A DNA stretch of 64,000 nt from Omphiscola glabra (GCA_964017045.1 OZ024809.1:31207354-31271353); one strand, 5' to 3'; positions 34,775 through 45,264 are shown, counted from the stretch's first letter. A program made the numbers and translations. The notes: generated by a model not told the origin, from the letters alone.

Positions 34775-35157
34775 GGGTGAAGATAGATTTCCACTCATAG
34801 GATATTCCAGTAGATTTCCACCCATAGGATATTCCAGTAGATTTCCACTCATAGGATATTCCAGTAGATTTTCACCCATAGGATATTCCAGTAGATTTCC
34901 ACCCATCGGATAGTCCAGTAGGTTTCCAGCCATAGGATATTTCAGTAGATTTCCACCCATAGGATATTTCAGTAGATTTCCACCCATCGGATAGTCCAGT
35001 AGGTTTCCAGCCATAGGATAGATTTCAACCCATAGGATAGTCCAGTATATTTCCAGCCATAGGATAGTCCAGTAGATTGCCACCCATAGGATAGTCCAGT
35101 ATATTTACAGCCATAGACATAGTCAAGTAGATTTCCAGCCATAGACATCGTCAAGTA
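34775..35157. repeat. 27-bp tandem array, about 14 copies
   Basis: Core CAGTAGATTTCCACCCATAG, then GATATTC. The last two units (35107-35157) switch to CCATAGACATAGTCAAGTAG, the unit type of the array at 32575. Confidence 0.96.
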
Positions 35158-35255
35158 GGCTCTACGTCTTGGCTAAGCAGTGCTACACCCTCTTGACCTT
35201 ATTAAAACAGTGACATGGACGCATAAAGAAAATCACCATATCACCAACAAAGACA

Positions 35256-35790
35256 TCTTGCTCAAGGGCCACCAAGACATCTTGCTCAAGGGCCACCATG
35301 GCATCTTGCTGAGGGGCCACCATGGCATCTTGCTGAGGGGCCACCATGGCATCTTGCAGAGGGGCCAACATGGCATCTTGCTGAAGGGCCACCATGGCAT
35401 CTTGCTGAAGGGCCACCATGGCATCTTGCTCATGAGCCACTAAGATGTCTTTCTCACCGGCCACCAAGATGTCTTTCTCACCGGCCACCAAGATGTCTTT
35501 CTCACCGGCCACCAAGATGTCTCTCTCACCGGCCACCAAGATGTCTTTCTCACCGGCCACCAAGATGTCTTTCTCACCGGCCACCAAGATGTCTTTCTCA
35601 CCGGCCACCAAGATGTCTCTCTCACCGGCCACCAAGATGTCTTTCTCACCGGCCACCAAGACGTCTTTCTCACCGGCCACCAAGATGTCTTTCTCACCGG
35701 CCACCAAGATGTCTTTCTCACCGGCCACCAAGATGTCTTTCTCATCGGCCACCAAGATGTCTGGCTCACCGACCACCACGATTTCTGCCA
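35256..35790. repeat. 24-bp tandem array, about 22 copies, two subfamilies
   Basis: Left third: GGCCACCATGGCATCTTGCT plus GAGG. Right two thirds: GGCCACCAAGATGTCTTTCT plus CACC. Both share GGCCACCA and a TCT core, and the switch is at about 35440. Period 24 opens frames on both strands (DILVAGEK on minus), not credible as protein. Confidence 0.97.
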
Positions 35791-36464
35791 ATAGACCTCC
35801 CTAGACCGGATGTCAAAAAACACGCACACATATTTGTATTCCAACACGTTTCTGTAACACACACATTTCCTTGTCTGCCGGTTGGCAGAATTTAAATAAT
35901 AAAAAGAATTGATGAGCTCTTTTCTACAATTTAATGAAACTATTTATATCTCTCCTGTTAATACTCTCTCGCCCGATTCGTTGCTCTTATCTGATGGAGG
36001 GGGTTTAAAAATAAGCTCTCGGCACATCGCGTCCAGTGATTGCGCGTAATTAATGCGCGTATGTCAGAAGAGCTGCCTCTCAGACGTAAACACGCGCTGA
36101 AAGACACATGCTGATATTGAGTGGAGGCTACACAAATGACGCTGGCAAGGGACAGGTGTGAGGTTACGCTGATTGGACAGGTAGAAGAAAAAAAAGGTGA
36201 CAAGAAGAAAGATTTCAGATCCAAGGAGTATCAGAAATAGTTTAGAAAAGCAGAACACATATATTTCCAGACTCAGCCTTCGATTCAACTAGAATCATGG
36301 AATAGATAAGTCCCATTCCAAATGGGAGCAGTCAGAGAGTCTCTTTCCATGGAGTCATGTGTGTGACGTCAGGGAGTCTCTTTTCACGGAGTCATGTGGT
36401 GAATCACAAAGCAGCATTTGTTCAAATAAAAAAATTCCTTTAATTTGTTTCCACCTTCTGGTAC
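35791..36464. other. Single-copy stretch, no gene seen
   Basis: A duplicated AGGGAGTCTCTTT / GAGAGTCTCTTTCC motif with GGAGTCATGTG lies at 36335-36400. Otherwise nothing recognised. Confidence 0.5.
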
Positions 36465-36600
36465 AGCACCAGCTCAAGGTACAGGCAACTCGCTGGTACA
36501 GTGCCATCTCAAGGTACAGGCAACTCGCTGGTACAGCACCAGCTCAAGGTATCGGTAACTCGCTGGTACAGCACCAGCTCAAGGTACCGGCAACTCGGGC
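36465..36600. repeat. 35-bp tandem repeat, about 4 copies
   Basis: Core CTGGTACAGCACCAGCTCAA, then GGTACCGGCAACTCG. Confidence 0.94.
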
Positions 36601-36715
36601 AGTCCCCCGGGGCTCAGGGCTTAGGCCAACGATCTTCCAAAACAGGAAAAAAATCATTGCAAATGAGCGCCATGGAAGAAATATAGAAAGTGAAAGAAAC
36701 CGGTTTGCTGATCTC

Positions 36716-37090
36716 AAGGTTAATTGTTCATACTGCCCATGGTAAGCTAATTGTTCATACTGTCAGCGGTATAGGCTAATTGTTCATACTGTCAACGGTA
36801 TAGGCTAATTGTTCATACTGTCAACGGTATAGGCTAATTGTTCATACTGTCAATGGTATAGGCTAATTGTTCATACTGTCAATGGTATAGGCTAATTGTT
36901 CATACTGTCAACGGTATAGTCTAATTGTTCATACTGTCAACGGTATAGGCTAATTCATACTGTCAACGGTATAGGCTAATTGTTCATACTGTCAACGGTA
37001 TAGGCTAATTGTTCATACTGTCAACGGTATAGGCTAGTTGTACATACTGTCAACGGTATAGGCTAGTTGTACATACTGTCCAAGTACAAG
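36716..37090. repeat. 29-bp tandem array, about 13 copies
   Basis: Core TTGTTCATACTGTCAACGGT, then ATAGGCTAA. Confidence 0.96.
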
Positions 37091-37199
37091 GTAAGCAAAT
37101 ATTTTTTTTGTTTGTTCTGTGTTTTTAAAATGCAACAAACTAGGTGATAAACTCATAACTTATCTCCAGATTGTTACATGCACACATTTTTATGATTTA

Positions 37200-37260
37200 C
37201 TTAAAAGGGGCGCCAAAGTTAAGCTTTCCTGGGGCGTCAGCAACGCTAGGGAGGCCCTGT
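37200..37260. mobile_element. Possible transposon end fragment (GGGCGCC...GGCCCTG)
   Basis: AAGGGGCGCCAAAGTTAAGC and CTAGGGAGGCCCTG look like the end of a GGCGCC-rich MITE. No left end or target duplication was found. This is resemblance only. Confidence 0.25.
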
Positions 37261-37525
37261 TCTCCTATTATCATATTTAATATTCGCCACGAGAGGCTAC
37301 TGGTAAAACTGTCATATTATTTCCTTTTTCAAAAAGTTCAACAAAATGTCTAAGAGGCATATCACCTTCCCTTTGGCCAGATAAGTGCACCATTTTAAAG
37401 CGGAACCGGCTGAGCGAGAGCGCCCGATTATGTAGTCTTAGTGACGGTAGTCAACTATAAGATGTGTCCGATTTTAGACTGACGTCTCGTGTGTCCGTGG
37501 CCATGAACGGTCACATTACACCTAC

Positions 37526-37686
37526 GTCAGAAACAGTGGCTTAACTAATGAGGGACGAAGGGGGGCGCCTTGCCCGAGCTGCCACTTACAATGTTCATAA
37601 CCAACATTTTTTAGTGTGCGTTTGGGGGCGCAATTTAGGGCGTTCGCCCTGGCGATATTTATTCATGTTCTGCCACTGGTCGGAAA
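37526..37686. mobile_element. Decayed hAT-type MITE related to the 55.2 kb element
   Basis: The body is 37534-37678 (145 bp), starting CAGTGGCTTAACTAATG and ending TTCTGCCACTG. Flanks are GTCAGAAA on the left and GTCGGAAA on the right, 7 of 8 bases identical. The interior has GGGGGCGCCTTGCCC and GGGGGCGCAATTTAGGGCG, like the better-preserved element at 55201. Confidence 0.65.
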
Positions 37687-38042
37687 ACATCTTTCCCCGG
37701 CCTTATCTTATACTAGGAGCGCCCCAAGCTAAATGATTTTGGGCACCCCCAGGTTTAATGTTTTTTATTTGGTGATTAGCCACGGCCATAAATACTTTGA
37801 AAAAAATGGAAAATTCTGTTATTTTATTTATGGCATATTATCATTTTGTTACATACGGGTCCAACAAGTTTAGAATAGTGGCGGGAGAAAAAAGGAAATG
37901 TACGGGAAGTCCGTTTAGTTTAAAATGACCTGGCCCGTGAAAGATGCGGAGGGGCCAACCCACCAACCCCCTCACAAAGCGGTTTCTCCTCCATCAGCCA
38001 TTCTCAAATTATGGTACGTGTAAAAATAGTGTCAATATCTTT
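37679..38042. other. Spacer without gene
   Basis: CAGCCATTCTCAAATTATGG at 37997 resembles a hAT left end, but no right end was found. Confidence 0.35.
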
Positions 38043-38128
38043 TAGACGTGTCAGCAATTAAGAAGGTATGAAATATGTCAGCCATTAAGAGGGTATGAAA
38101 TATGTCAGCCATTAAGAAGGTATGAAAT
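38043..38128. repeat. 27-bp tandem repeat, 3 copies
   Basis: Unit containing GTCAGCCATTAAGAAGGTAT. Confidence 0.93.
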
Positions 38129-38597
38129 ATGAGCACATTCATCGGGTGTCTTAAGTGGGTAGAAAATTTAAACGTTTGAGAAGCTGAAAATCCCCAAATC
38201 TGAAAATGTATCTTACTCTAAAATCCACCCCCCCCCCCACACACACACCTTGCGACAACTTTTCAGGATTTCACGACTTGACCCGTCTTATGCTAGACAC
38301 AACATTTATTTTTCAAAAATAATTTAAAAAAAAACAAAATCAAACAAACAAAAAACTGTCTATTCACTAGGTTAAATAAGAGATAAATCTATCGCTGTTG
38401 TCAATTCATGTAATAGCATTAGATTTATAAGCTGGGCAGAGATACTTTATTCAATTACCCAATGTTACCGCCAAAAGTACATTTTCATTCAGTTGTGATA
38501 AGAGTCCGACCGACATGGAGGATGTCGATGTTATAATTGGAGAAAATCTTGTAGTGTCCGGCCTTCACGTGCGCACTTTTGAATTGTAATAGTAACA
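38129..38597. other. A/T-rich spacer without gene
   Basis: C run at 38228-38239; nothing else recognised. Confidence 0.5.
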
Positions 38598-38815
38598 CAA
38601 GTGGTAACATTCCCAAATGTTGTAACATTCCCAAAAGTTGTAGCATTCCCAAATGTTGTAACATTCCCAAAAGTTGTAACATTCCCAAAAGTTGTAACAT
38701 TCCCAAAAGTTGTAACATTCCCAAAATTTGTAACATTATTAATATGTGTAGCATTCCCAAAATTTGTTACATTCACAAAAGTTGTAGCATTGACAAAAGT
38801 TGTAACATAGACAAA
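38598..38815. repeat. 18-bp tandem array, about 12 copies
   Basis: Unit GTAACATTCCCAAAAGTT; frames open on both strands. Confidence 0.95.
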
Positions 38816-39126
38816 CTATAGTCACTGGCTAAAGTCACCTTCTATATTCACTGTCTAGATCGAAATTATAGACACATAGCAAGCAATATGAACTCTGACC
38901 TTGGGTAAAAAAAAATGGAATCTCCCCCCCCCTCCCCCCCCCGCCCCCATCCCTTGTTCTTGTAATCAGTCTTCTTTTAAACACAATTTTTTTTTCTCTG
39001 CAGCGGACATGTATATAGCGTTAGCTTAATTCGTTTTGTACGCCATGAACTTTAACAATGTTAATGTGAGATTTTGACGGTTTGAAAAAACAAAAACCCA
39101 ACCAAATCTTAAGTGTTTAGCTAAAT
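38816..39126. other. Spacer without gene
   Basis: C-rich run at 38924-38947; nothing recognised. Confidence 0.5.
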
Positions 39127-39336
39127 ATGGCTGACGATGGCTTAAGACCAGCTACGAGATGGCGGGTTGGTGACCTGGAGAAGCGAACGCTACCCAAGGT
39201 TTCTGTTCCTAGCCAGCTGGAAGATATCAAGGTCACTCAAGGTTATCTCTTTCAGATTGCGGCATATCTAGCTGTCAACACAGCTGCTGGAATTAAGGAT
39301 ATATTTAAACGACACGGAAGATTTGCGGGGGTCTGA
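39127..39336 (+). CDS. Small unassigned open frame, 69 codons (doubtful)
   Basis: Unlike most open frames here it lies in non-repetitive sequence and has ordinary composition. It starts ATGGCTGACGATGG in a fair context and ends at TGA, encoding a mildly basic product (MADDGLRPATRW at the start, IKDIFKRHGRFAGV at the end) with one hydrophobic stretch (YLFQIAAYLAVNTAAG). I recognise no family. It could be a decayed exon or chance. No splice signals or neighbours support it. Confidence 0.15.
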   Translation: MADDGLRPATRWRVGDLEKRTLPKVSVPSQLEDIKVTQGYLFQIAAYLAVNTAAGIKDIFKRHGRFAGV

Positions 39337-39544
39337 ACAGCTGAGACCGTAGCGGTGGTTGTGGGGGGGGGGGGGCGGGGGTGAGAGGGCACAACAAAAC
39401 ACCATGGCGTCGTTTAAGGGGCGACAACAAACACTAGGATATTCATTTTATTTAAATTACTTTAGAATCAACAGCTGGACGCGTGTTGAGGGCCATGACG
39501 TGAAGATGCTTTGCATAAACTTAAGTAGAGGTACACATGTTTCG

Positions 39545-39670
39545 CTGCTGTACTCTGGGACACACGTGATGTTACTCTGGGACACACGTGATGTTACTCT
39601 GGGACACACGTGATGTTACTCTGGGACACACGTGATGTTACTCTGGAACATAAGTGTTGTTACTCTGGGA
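39545..39670. repeat. 22-bp tandem repeat, about 5 copies
   Basis: Unit ACTCTGGGACACACGTGATG plus TT. Confidence 0.95.
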
Positions 39671-39762
39671 TATACTTTATGCAGTATAAATTACATAGCT
39701 AGAAGAACATTGTTTAGAGTCAAGGATGACGTAATGAAGTGGATGGTGTCTAAGTGACGCCT

Positions 39763-39803
39763 TGCCACTATCTGCCACTATCTGCCACTATCTGCCACTA
39801 TCT
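39763..39803. repeat. 10-bp repeat, 4 copies
   Basis: TGCCACTATC units. Confidence 0.93.
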
Positions 39804-39892
39804 GAAGATGGAGGACACTTAAACTTCTTGTAGTATTGGGCTTCAATTGTAACCCATATGTGCACAGGCGATGTTGAATATAGCAATGTCAC

Positions 39893-40685
39893 ACAAATAC
39901 AGGCATATACCAACACAAATACAGGCATATGCCAACACAAATACAGGCATATGCCAACACAAATACAGGCATATGCCAACACAAATACAGGCATATACCA
40001 ACACAAATACAGGCATATGCCAACACAAATACAGGCATATGCCAACACAAATACAGGCATATGCCAACACAAATACAGGCATATGCCAACACAAATACAG
40101 GCATATGCCAACACAAATACAGGCATATGCCAACACAAATACAGGCATATGCCAACACAAATACAGGCATATGTCAACACAAATACAGGCATATGCCAAC
40201 ACAAATACAGGCATATGTCAACACAAATACAGGCATATGCCAACACAAATACAGGCATATGCCAACACAAATACAGGCATATGCCAACACAAATACAGGC
40301 ATATGCCAACACAAATACAGGCATATGTCAACACAAATACAGGCATATGCCAACACAAATACAGGCATATGCCAACACAAATACAGGCATATGCCAACAC
40401 AAATACAGGCATATGCCAACACAAATACAGGCATATACCAACACAAATACAGGCATATGTCAACACAAATACAGGCATATGCCAACACAAATACAGGCAT
40501 ATGTCAACACAAATACAGGCATATGCCAACACAAATACAGGCATATGCCAACACAAATACAGGCATATGCCAACACAAATACAGGCATATGCCAACACAA
40601 ATACAGGCATATGTCAACACAAATACAGGCATATGCCAACACAAATACAGGCATATGCCAACACAAATACAGGCATATGCCAACA
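39893..40685. repeat. 22-bp tandem array, about 36 copies
   Basis: Unit CAACACAAATACAGGCATAT plus 2 bases. It is very homogeneous; the main variants are ATGCC, ATGTC and ATACC. Because 22 is not a multiple of 3, all three frames on both strands stay open, giving long but meaningless frames (NTNTGICQHKYRHMPTQIQA on plus). It lies in the predicted first intron of the receptor gene. Confidence 0.97.
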
Positions 40686-40734
40686 AAAAAGAACAAAGAC
40701 AAATGGAGACAAACGAAACTAAAAACTGGACACA

Positions 40735-41168
40735 AACAGAAGCACGGATACAGACACAGATGAGACAGAAGCACAGAGACAGATGAGACATAAGCAGAGA
40801 CACAGACACAGATGAGACAGAAGCCGGGACACAGACACAGACACAGAGGAGCGAGAAGCACAGGAACCGATGAGACAGAAGCACACACAGATGAGTCAGA
40901 AGCACAGACACAGACGAGACAGAAGCACATAAATAGATGAGGGACAGAAGCACAGACACAGACACGGATAAGACAGAATCACAGACACAGACGAGACAGA
41001 AGCACATAAACAGATGAGGGACAGAAGAACAGACACAGACACGGATACGACAGAACCACAGACACAGGCGAAACAGCAGCACAGACACAGATGAGGGACA
41101 GAAGTACAGACACAGACACGGATAAGACAGAACCACAGACACAGATGAGACGGAAGCACAGACACACA
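40735..41168. repeat. Degenerate CAGACACAGATGAGACAGAAG array inside receptor intron 1
   Basis: Irregular repeats of CACAGACACAGATGAGACAG with variable spacing run from just after the 22-bp array to within about ten bases of the receptor splice donor. On the receptor strand this is T/G/C-rich (TCTGTGCTTCTGTC type). Confidence 0.9.
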
Positions 41169-41171
41169 TAA

Positions 41172-41177
41172 TCTCAC
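41172..41177 (-). other. Splice donor GTGAGA of the receptor exon
   Basis: On the minus strand the coding sequence reads ACG G followed by GTGAGA, a near-consensus donor. It sits exactly where homology to 5-HT2 receptors stops. Beyond it the reading frame becomes low-complexity Val/Ser/Cys repeat. Confidence 0.8.
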
Positions 41178-42198
41178 CCGTGAAAACGTTGATGATCGAA
41201 AAAGGCATGACGATAAGGGAAACGAGTAGGTCCGTGACCGCCAGGGACAGAAGGAAGTAGTTGGTCACATTCTGAAGGCGCTTCTCCAGCGAGATGGCCA
41301 GGATGACCAACGTGTTCCCGGCGATGCCGAAGATGACCAGCGGGGCCATGATGAGAATATTCCAGGTGTAAAGATCCCCAGAGCTGGTCGCCCCACCTGC
41401 GGAGCTGTTAAATCCACTCCCGAAGACCGATGTGGTGTTGACACCCGTCAAGATGGAATCGAAGTCCAGCCGAACTCTGCCGGTATCGAATATGGAACCG
41501 GTAAAATTCTGATTGGGGCTGAGGTTCGCTGGTCCAATACTGTTGTTAAATCCGATGTGGTGGTTGTTGGTGGCGCTGATGTTGAAATGAGCACCCCAGG
41601 GGGCGTATTGGAAAGGATTCGAACTGGGGAGGCTGGAGGCGGTCTCGCTGAAATCGAGTTGGAGGTTGGTCACCGGCTCAGGGAAGAACTCCGCATCGAA
41701 GTGTGGCGACTCCGAGTCTTCGTCCGTGTTGAATGGAACGATATCGTACTGCTGGTACTCGGAATCGCCCGGGCCATTTTGGTTACTGCTCGGGTCAAAA
41801 TAAGAGTAGAGGGCCGAATTCTCTGAGCGGTTGGTCCTTTGGTTAACGTGGCTATTAATGCTGGTGACGTTGTTTACGTCCAGACCGTAGACACGACTGG
41901 CGTTTTCATAAATCTCGTTCGTGACATCATGTGGCTTAGCCCGTACACTTAGTGACGTCATATTGGACCCGTGTGGGTCAAAGGTCATTCCGACGTCGGC
42001 CTCGCTCTCGCGGGCGTTGACCCTCGGCTGGTCGTAATGACCCGAGGAGTTGTAGAACCCGTTGATATCCCCCACGTAGCGTAACCCCTGGACCCCCGTC
42101 TCACTGAGATTAACAGGGGCGCCACTGGGGTGCGGGTGGCGGTGGCGATGTCTGCCATTGGTCGGCTTGAGGTCATGTGACACGACCGAGTCGCTCAT
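41178..42198 (-). CDS. 5-HT2-like serotonin receptor, first coding exon (partial gene)
   Basis: This is the amino-terminal exon of a rhodopsin-family GPCR, most like 5-HT2 serotonin receptors, which signal through Gq at the plasma membrane. It encodes about 340 residues. Residues 1-275 form a long extracellular tail rich in Asn, Ser, Gly and Asp with about twelve N-X-S/T sequons. TM1 is near 278-301 and holds GN (Asn 295, position 1.50). The loop 1 motif SLEKRLQNVTNYF and the TM2 motif LSLAVTDLL (Asp 323, position 2.50) match the 5-HT2 subfamily better than dopamine D2-like receptors. The start ATG directly follows an in-frame TAA. The coding part ends ACG-G before GTGAGA (donor GT at 41176-41177), a phase 1 intron after TM2. 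The boundary Gly aligns without gaps to the end of TM2 in human 5-HT2A, where I recall an intron too. TM3-TM7 are not seen in this window. The open frame running on past the donor is intronic repeat. Confidence 0.88.
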
Positions 42199-43436
42199 TT
42201 AGGCTGTCTCCCTGCGCTGTTTAAAGGGGCTGTCCCCTTAAGAACAGGTGAAAAATTATTTATCTCCCTTTTTTATTTATCACATAACGCCATGAAATAA
42301 TCTCCCTTTAATAACAATGCACATTGTCATCCATCAATCAGTTATGATCTCTTAGCCTTAAAATCTTGCAGCAACATTTACCTTCTATTTGTTGAAGTGC
42401 TTGGAACACATCTGTAAATTTAAGGCCTTAATCCATTAATCCATTATAACCGTTTACATTTTTGAACAGATGATTTCAAAGATGGTTTTATCATCCACAA
42501 CATATCCAAATCAGCATTAACTAATTTCCAATGAATACACACGATTAGCACATGACGATCACACGATTATGACAGATTATGACATGATTATGACATGATT
42601 TTCACAATTTATTCACATCATGATTCCAGATGCTGCTTTTAGGAAATGTAGCCTAATTTTAAGTTCACGCCACTAGGGGGTTGGTGGTGACAGTGGACTG
42701 CTTAGGTTGTTTCACGCCACTAAGGGGATGACAGTGGGTTGTCGATTATTATTTATTACCATTTTGTAGGAACTTGACGCGTGTCACCAACGACCGGGTG
42801 ATGGAGGACGTATGTAACGTCATGGACGGTGCAGTACTGGTACGTGCAGTACTGGTACGTGTATAGCGTCATTCACCGTGACGTACTTGTACGACATCAC
42901 GAACCTGTCATTGATGGGATACTTGCAGGATGTCAGGCACGTGCTGTTGATTTAGTACTGACATGACATCACTTTCATCGTCCAAAGCCTTGCCGTGCGT
43001 CATTCTGAAAATAATTAATTCATAATTAGGCTGTTGGCTGTTGGCGAGATTATAATATACGGTTTGGATATTTAAAATACAATAATTTGTGAAGCGAAAC
43101 ATTTGAAGCTGGGACGGTTCTTTCATAGCGGATGAATTGAATGAATAAACAAACAAAAGTATCGCCAGTAGAAATGACAAGTCAGGAAAATAGTTCCTCG
43201 GAGTACTTTCGAGTATCACTACACCAACTTAAAAAAAAAAAAAAAAATTTAAAAAAAAAAAAAGTTACTACGGTAATATCTGAAAGGAGTAAAGGAGTAA
43301 CGGCTTTTAGTTCGCTGACGCCGAGGCACAAGGGCGAAGGATTAGCGATCCTGCGCGTAACTAATCACAGGCGGAATCATCTCGCTTGCAAATTAGATAA
43401 GCGTTTAAGAAAAAAGAAAAGAAGGACAAAGAAAAA
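42199..43436. other. Upstream flank of the receptor exon; no gene seen
   Basis: This should hold the 5' UTR, promoter or an upstream intron of the receptor gene, but I see no clear TATA box or second exon. Two imperfect direct repeats containing CACGCCACTAGGGGG and GACAGTGG lie near 42668 and 42714. A short duplication of GTGCAGTACTGGTAC is at about 42830-42860. A(15) and A(13) runs are near 43231-43262. Confidence 0.5.
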
Positions 43437-43650
43437 CCAACGGGAACACCTTGCTGTTAAACGGGAGAACCTTGCTGTTAAACGGGAACACCTTGCTATT
43501 AAACGGGAACACCTTGCTGTTAAACGGGAACACCTTGCTATTAAACGGGAACACCTTGCTATTAAACGGGAACACCTTGCTATTAAACGGGAACACCTTG
43601 CTATTAAACGGGAACACCTTGCTATTAAACGGGAACACCTTGCTATTAAC
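43437..43650. repeat. 21-bp tandem array, 10 copies, ending 28 bp before a SPIN-like copy
   Basis: Unit GGGAACACCTTGCTATTAAA plus C. Period 21 opens frames in several phases on both strands. Confidence 0.96.
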
Positions 43651-43670
43651 ATGACGTCCATACGACGAAA

Positions 43671-43884
43671 CCTTAACCCAGCGGTTCTCAACCTGTGGGT
43701 CGCGACCCCTTTGGGGGGTCGAACGATCCTTTCACAGGGGTCGCCTAGGACCATTGGAAAAAACATATACTCTACAGTTATGAAATAGTAATGAAAATAA
43801 TTTTGTGGTTGGGGGCCGCCACAACTAGAGCAACCGTATTAAAGGGTCGCGGCATTAGGAAGGTTGAGAACCACTGCCTTAACC
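43671..43884. mobile_element. SPIN-like hAT MITE copy 1 with 8-bp target duplication
   Basis: The element spans 43679-43876 (198 bp). It begins CAGCGGTTCTCAACC and ends GGTTGAGAACCACTG, an inverted-repeat pair typical of hAT elements. Flanking CCTTAACC is present exactly at 43671-43678 and 43877-43884. The interior (GTGGGTCGCGACCCCTTT, TCGCCTAGGACCAT, AACCGTATTAAAGGGTCGCG) resembles the SPIN hAT family as I remember it. There is no transposase, so it is non-autonomous. It is the best-preserved copy in the window. Confidence 0.9.
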
Positions 43885-44261
43885 GCTGGCGAGGAGAAGC
43901 TATGTATTACAGGAGGCGATGGCGTGTCTTAAATCGACCAGTGTGCCGCACGAGGTAGGGGGTGCGGGGATGTCTTGGGGTGCCGGGATGATCGACCATC
44001 TGGTGTTAAACCATTTGGTTAACTGGCTTAAAAGAGAATGGAAAGAGAAAAGCTACTAAAGATGCAAGTTGGTCTCTATGATGATGAGATGGAAGTGGGC
44101 TGTGCGGAGATGTGTGTGTATCATGCGTGTGTGTGTGTGCGATGTGCGTGTGATGTGTGTATGAAAGAGCTGGTGTTTGAAAGAGAAGAAGGTACGAAAT
44201 GTAATTTGCTGTCACAAGTGTGAAGAAATGAATGGTTCAGGAATCAATTGATTTTATACAA
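43885..44261. other. Spacer without gene
   Basis: Contains a (TG)n-rich patch (44110-44160); nothing recognised. Confidence 0.5.
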
Positions 44262-44470
44262 ATGTTGATGCGGTATAGAAAAGCCACTTCTGTCGGAATG
44301 ATGATGCAGTATAGAAAGGCCACTTCTCTCTTGTTTCTATTCTAAATGTCGCTCATCTTGTTCCTATTCCAAATGTCGCTCATGTTGTTCCTATTCTAAA
44401 TGTCGCTCATCTTGTTCCTATTCCAAATGTCGCTCATGTTGTTCCTATTCTAAATGTCGCTAATCTTGTT
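44262..44470. repeat. Two small repeats: about 40 bp (2x) and 27 bp (about 5x)
   Basis: GCAGTATAGAAAGGCCACTT is duplicated, then TTGTTCCTATTCTAAATGTC with GCTCATC repeats. Confidence 0.9.
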
Positions 44471-45264
44471 TCTAAGTAAACTGGTTAATGTGCCAACACG
44501 AAGATATCATTTACCACCGGGTAAAAAGAGAAAAGATGATTTTCACAAAATGTGAAAAAGTTAATGAGCTACCAGACCTTGTGTAGGTCAAGTAGGAAAA
44601 ATAAAAGCAGAGAATCCAGCTTATGTGCAATCCATGTCTTAGAACACCGTATGGTTATTATAACTACCCATAAAATATGCACGCCTCTAGGAATTTTTAA
44701 ACACAAAATCCATTTAACATAATTATCGTACACATTATCATCATCTGTCGTTTGCATCATTTGAACTTTTGAATTTGTCAAAGAATGAGTTCAAATTTTA
44801 ATGATGAGATAAAAAGGTTAATTTTGAAAAAAAGGAAGAATACAATTTATTAATAAGCCATTAATTAATAACTACAAAGAGATCCACTCGGATTCATATC
44901 CAATGGATCTGGAGGAATTAATGATACGTTATGGTTCCCTAATCAAATGTGTTAATATTATAGTAATTGATTGATTAATACTTCCGTTTCCAGATTTCTT
45001 TGATGTTTTGACATTTGGATAGATGCCTGCTTAACATTTTTTTAAAATAAAAGGAGTTTTAGAGATGTGATTCAATGCGTGCGTGTGCTATGGGGTAAGC
45101 ATCTGTAATTGTATACAGATAAATGATAATGAGGATCCTTGTTTTGGCCGTGTGGCTGTGCGGTTAGGTGGATGGACACAGCATTCACACTAAATTTAAA
45201 TCACAATCTAATTTAGAGAGCCAGTCACCACATTTGGTAGATGGGACTGGTCAATTTTAGATTT
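44471..45264. other. A/T-rich single-copy stretch, no gene seen
   Basis: Nothing recognised; a 70-codon minus frame lacks motifs. Confidence 0.5.

Noticed and set aside
35183..35862. AGEKDILV and TSWWPVRK repeat proteins on minus
   Set aside because: Both are phases of the 24-bp array, with no flanking coding sequence.
37405..37440. Possible tRNA-derived SINE head (GGCTGAGCGAGAGCGCCCG)
   Set aside because: I could not fold a tRNA or find both A and B boxes at the right spacing.
37997..38040. A further hAT left end (CAGCCATTCTCAAATTATGG)
   Set aside because: No matching right end or target duplication was found.
39858..40786. Open frames over the 22-bp array as proteins, or the array as a CRISPR
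   Set aside because: Units are directly adjacent with no spacers, so it is not CRISPR. All phases are open, so it is not coding.
40504..42198. A 564-codon minus frame as one complete protein
   Set aside because: After residue 341 it leaves GPCR homology at a good splice donor and runs through intronic tandem repeats. Only 41178-42198 is accepted as coding.
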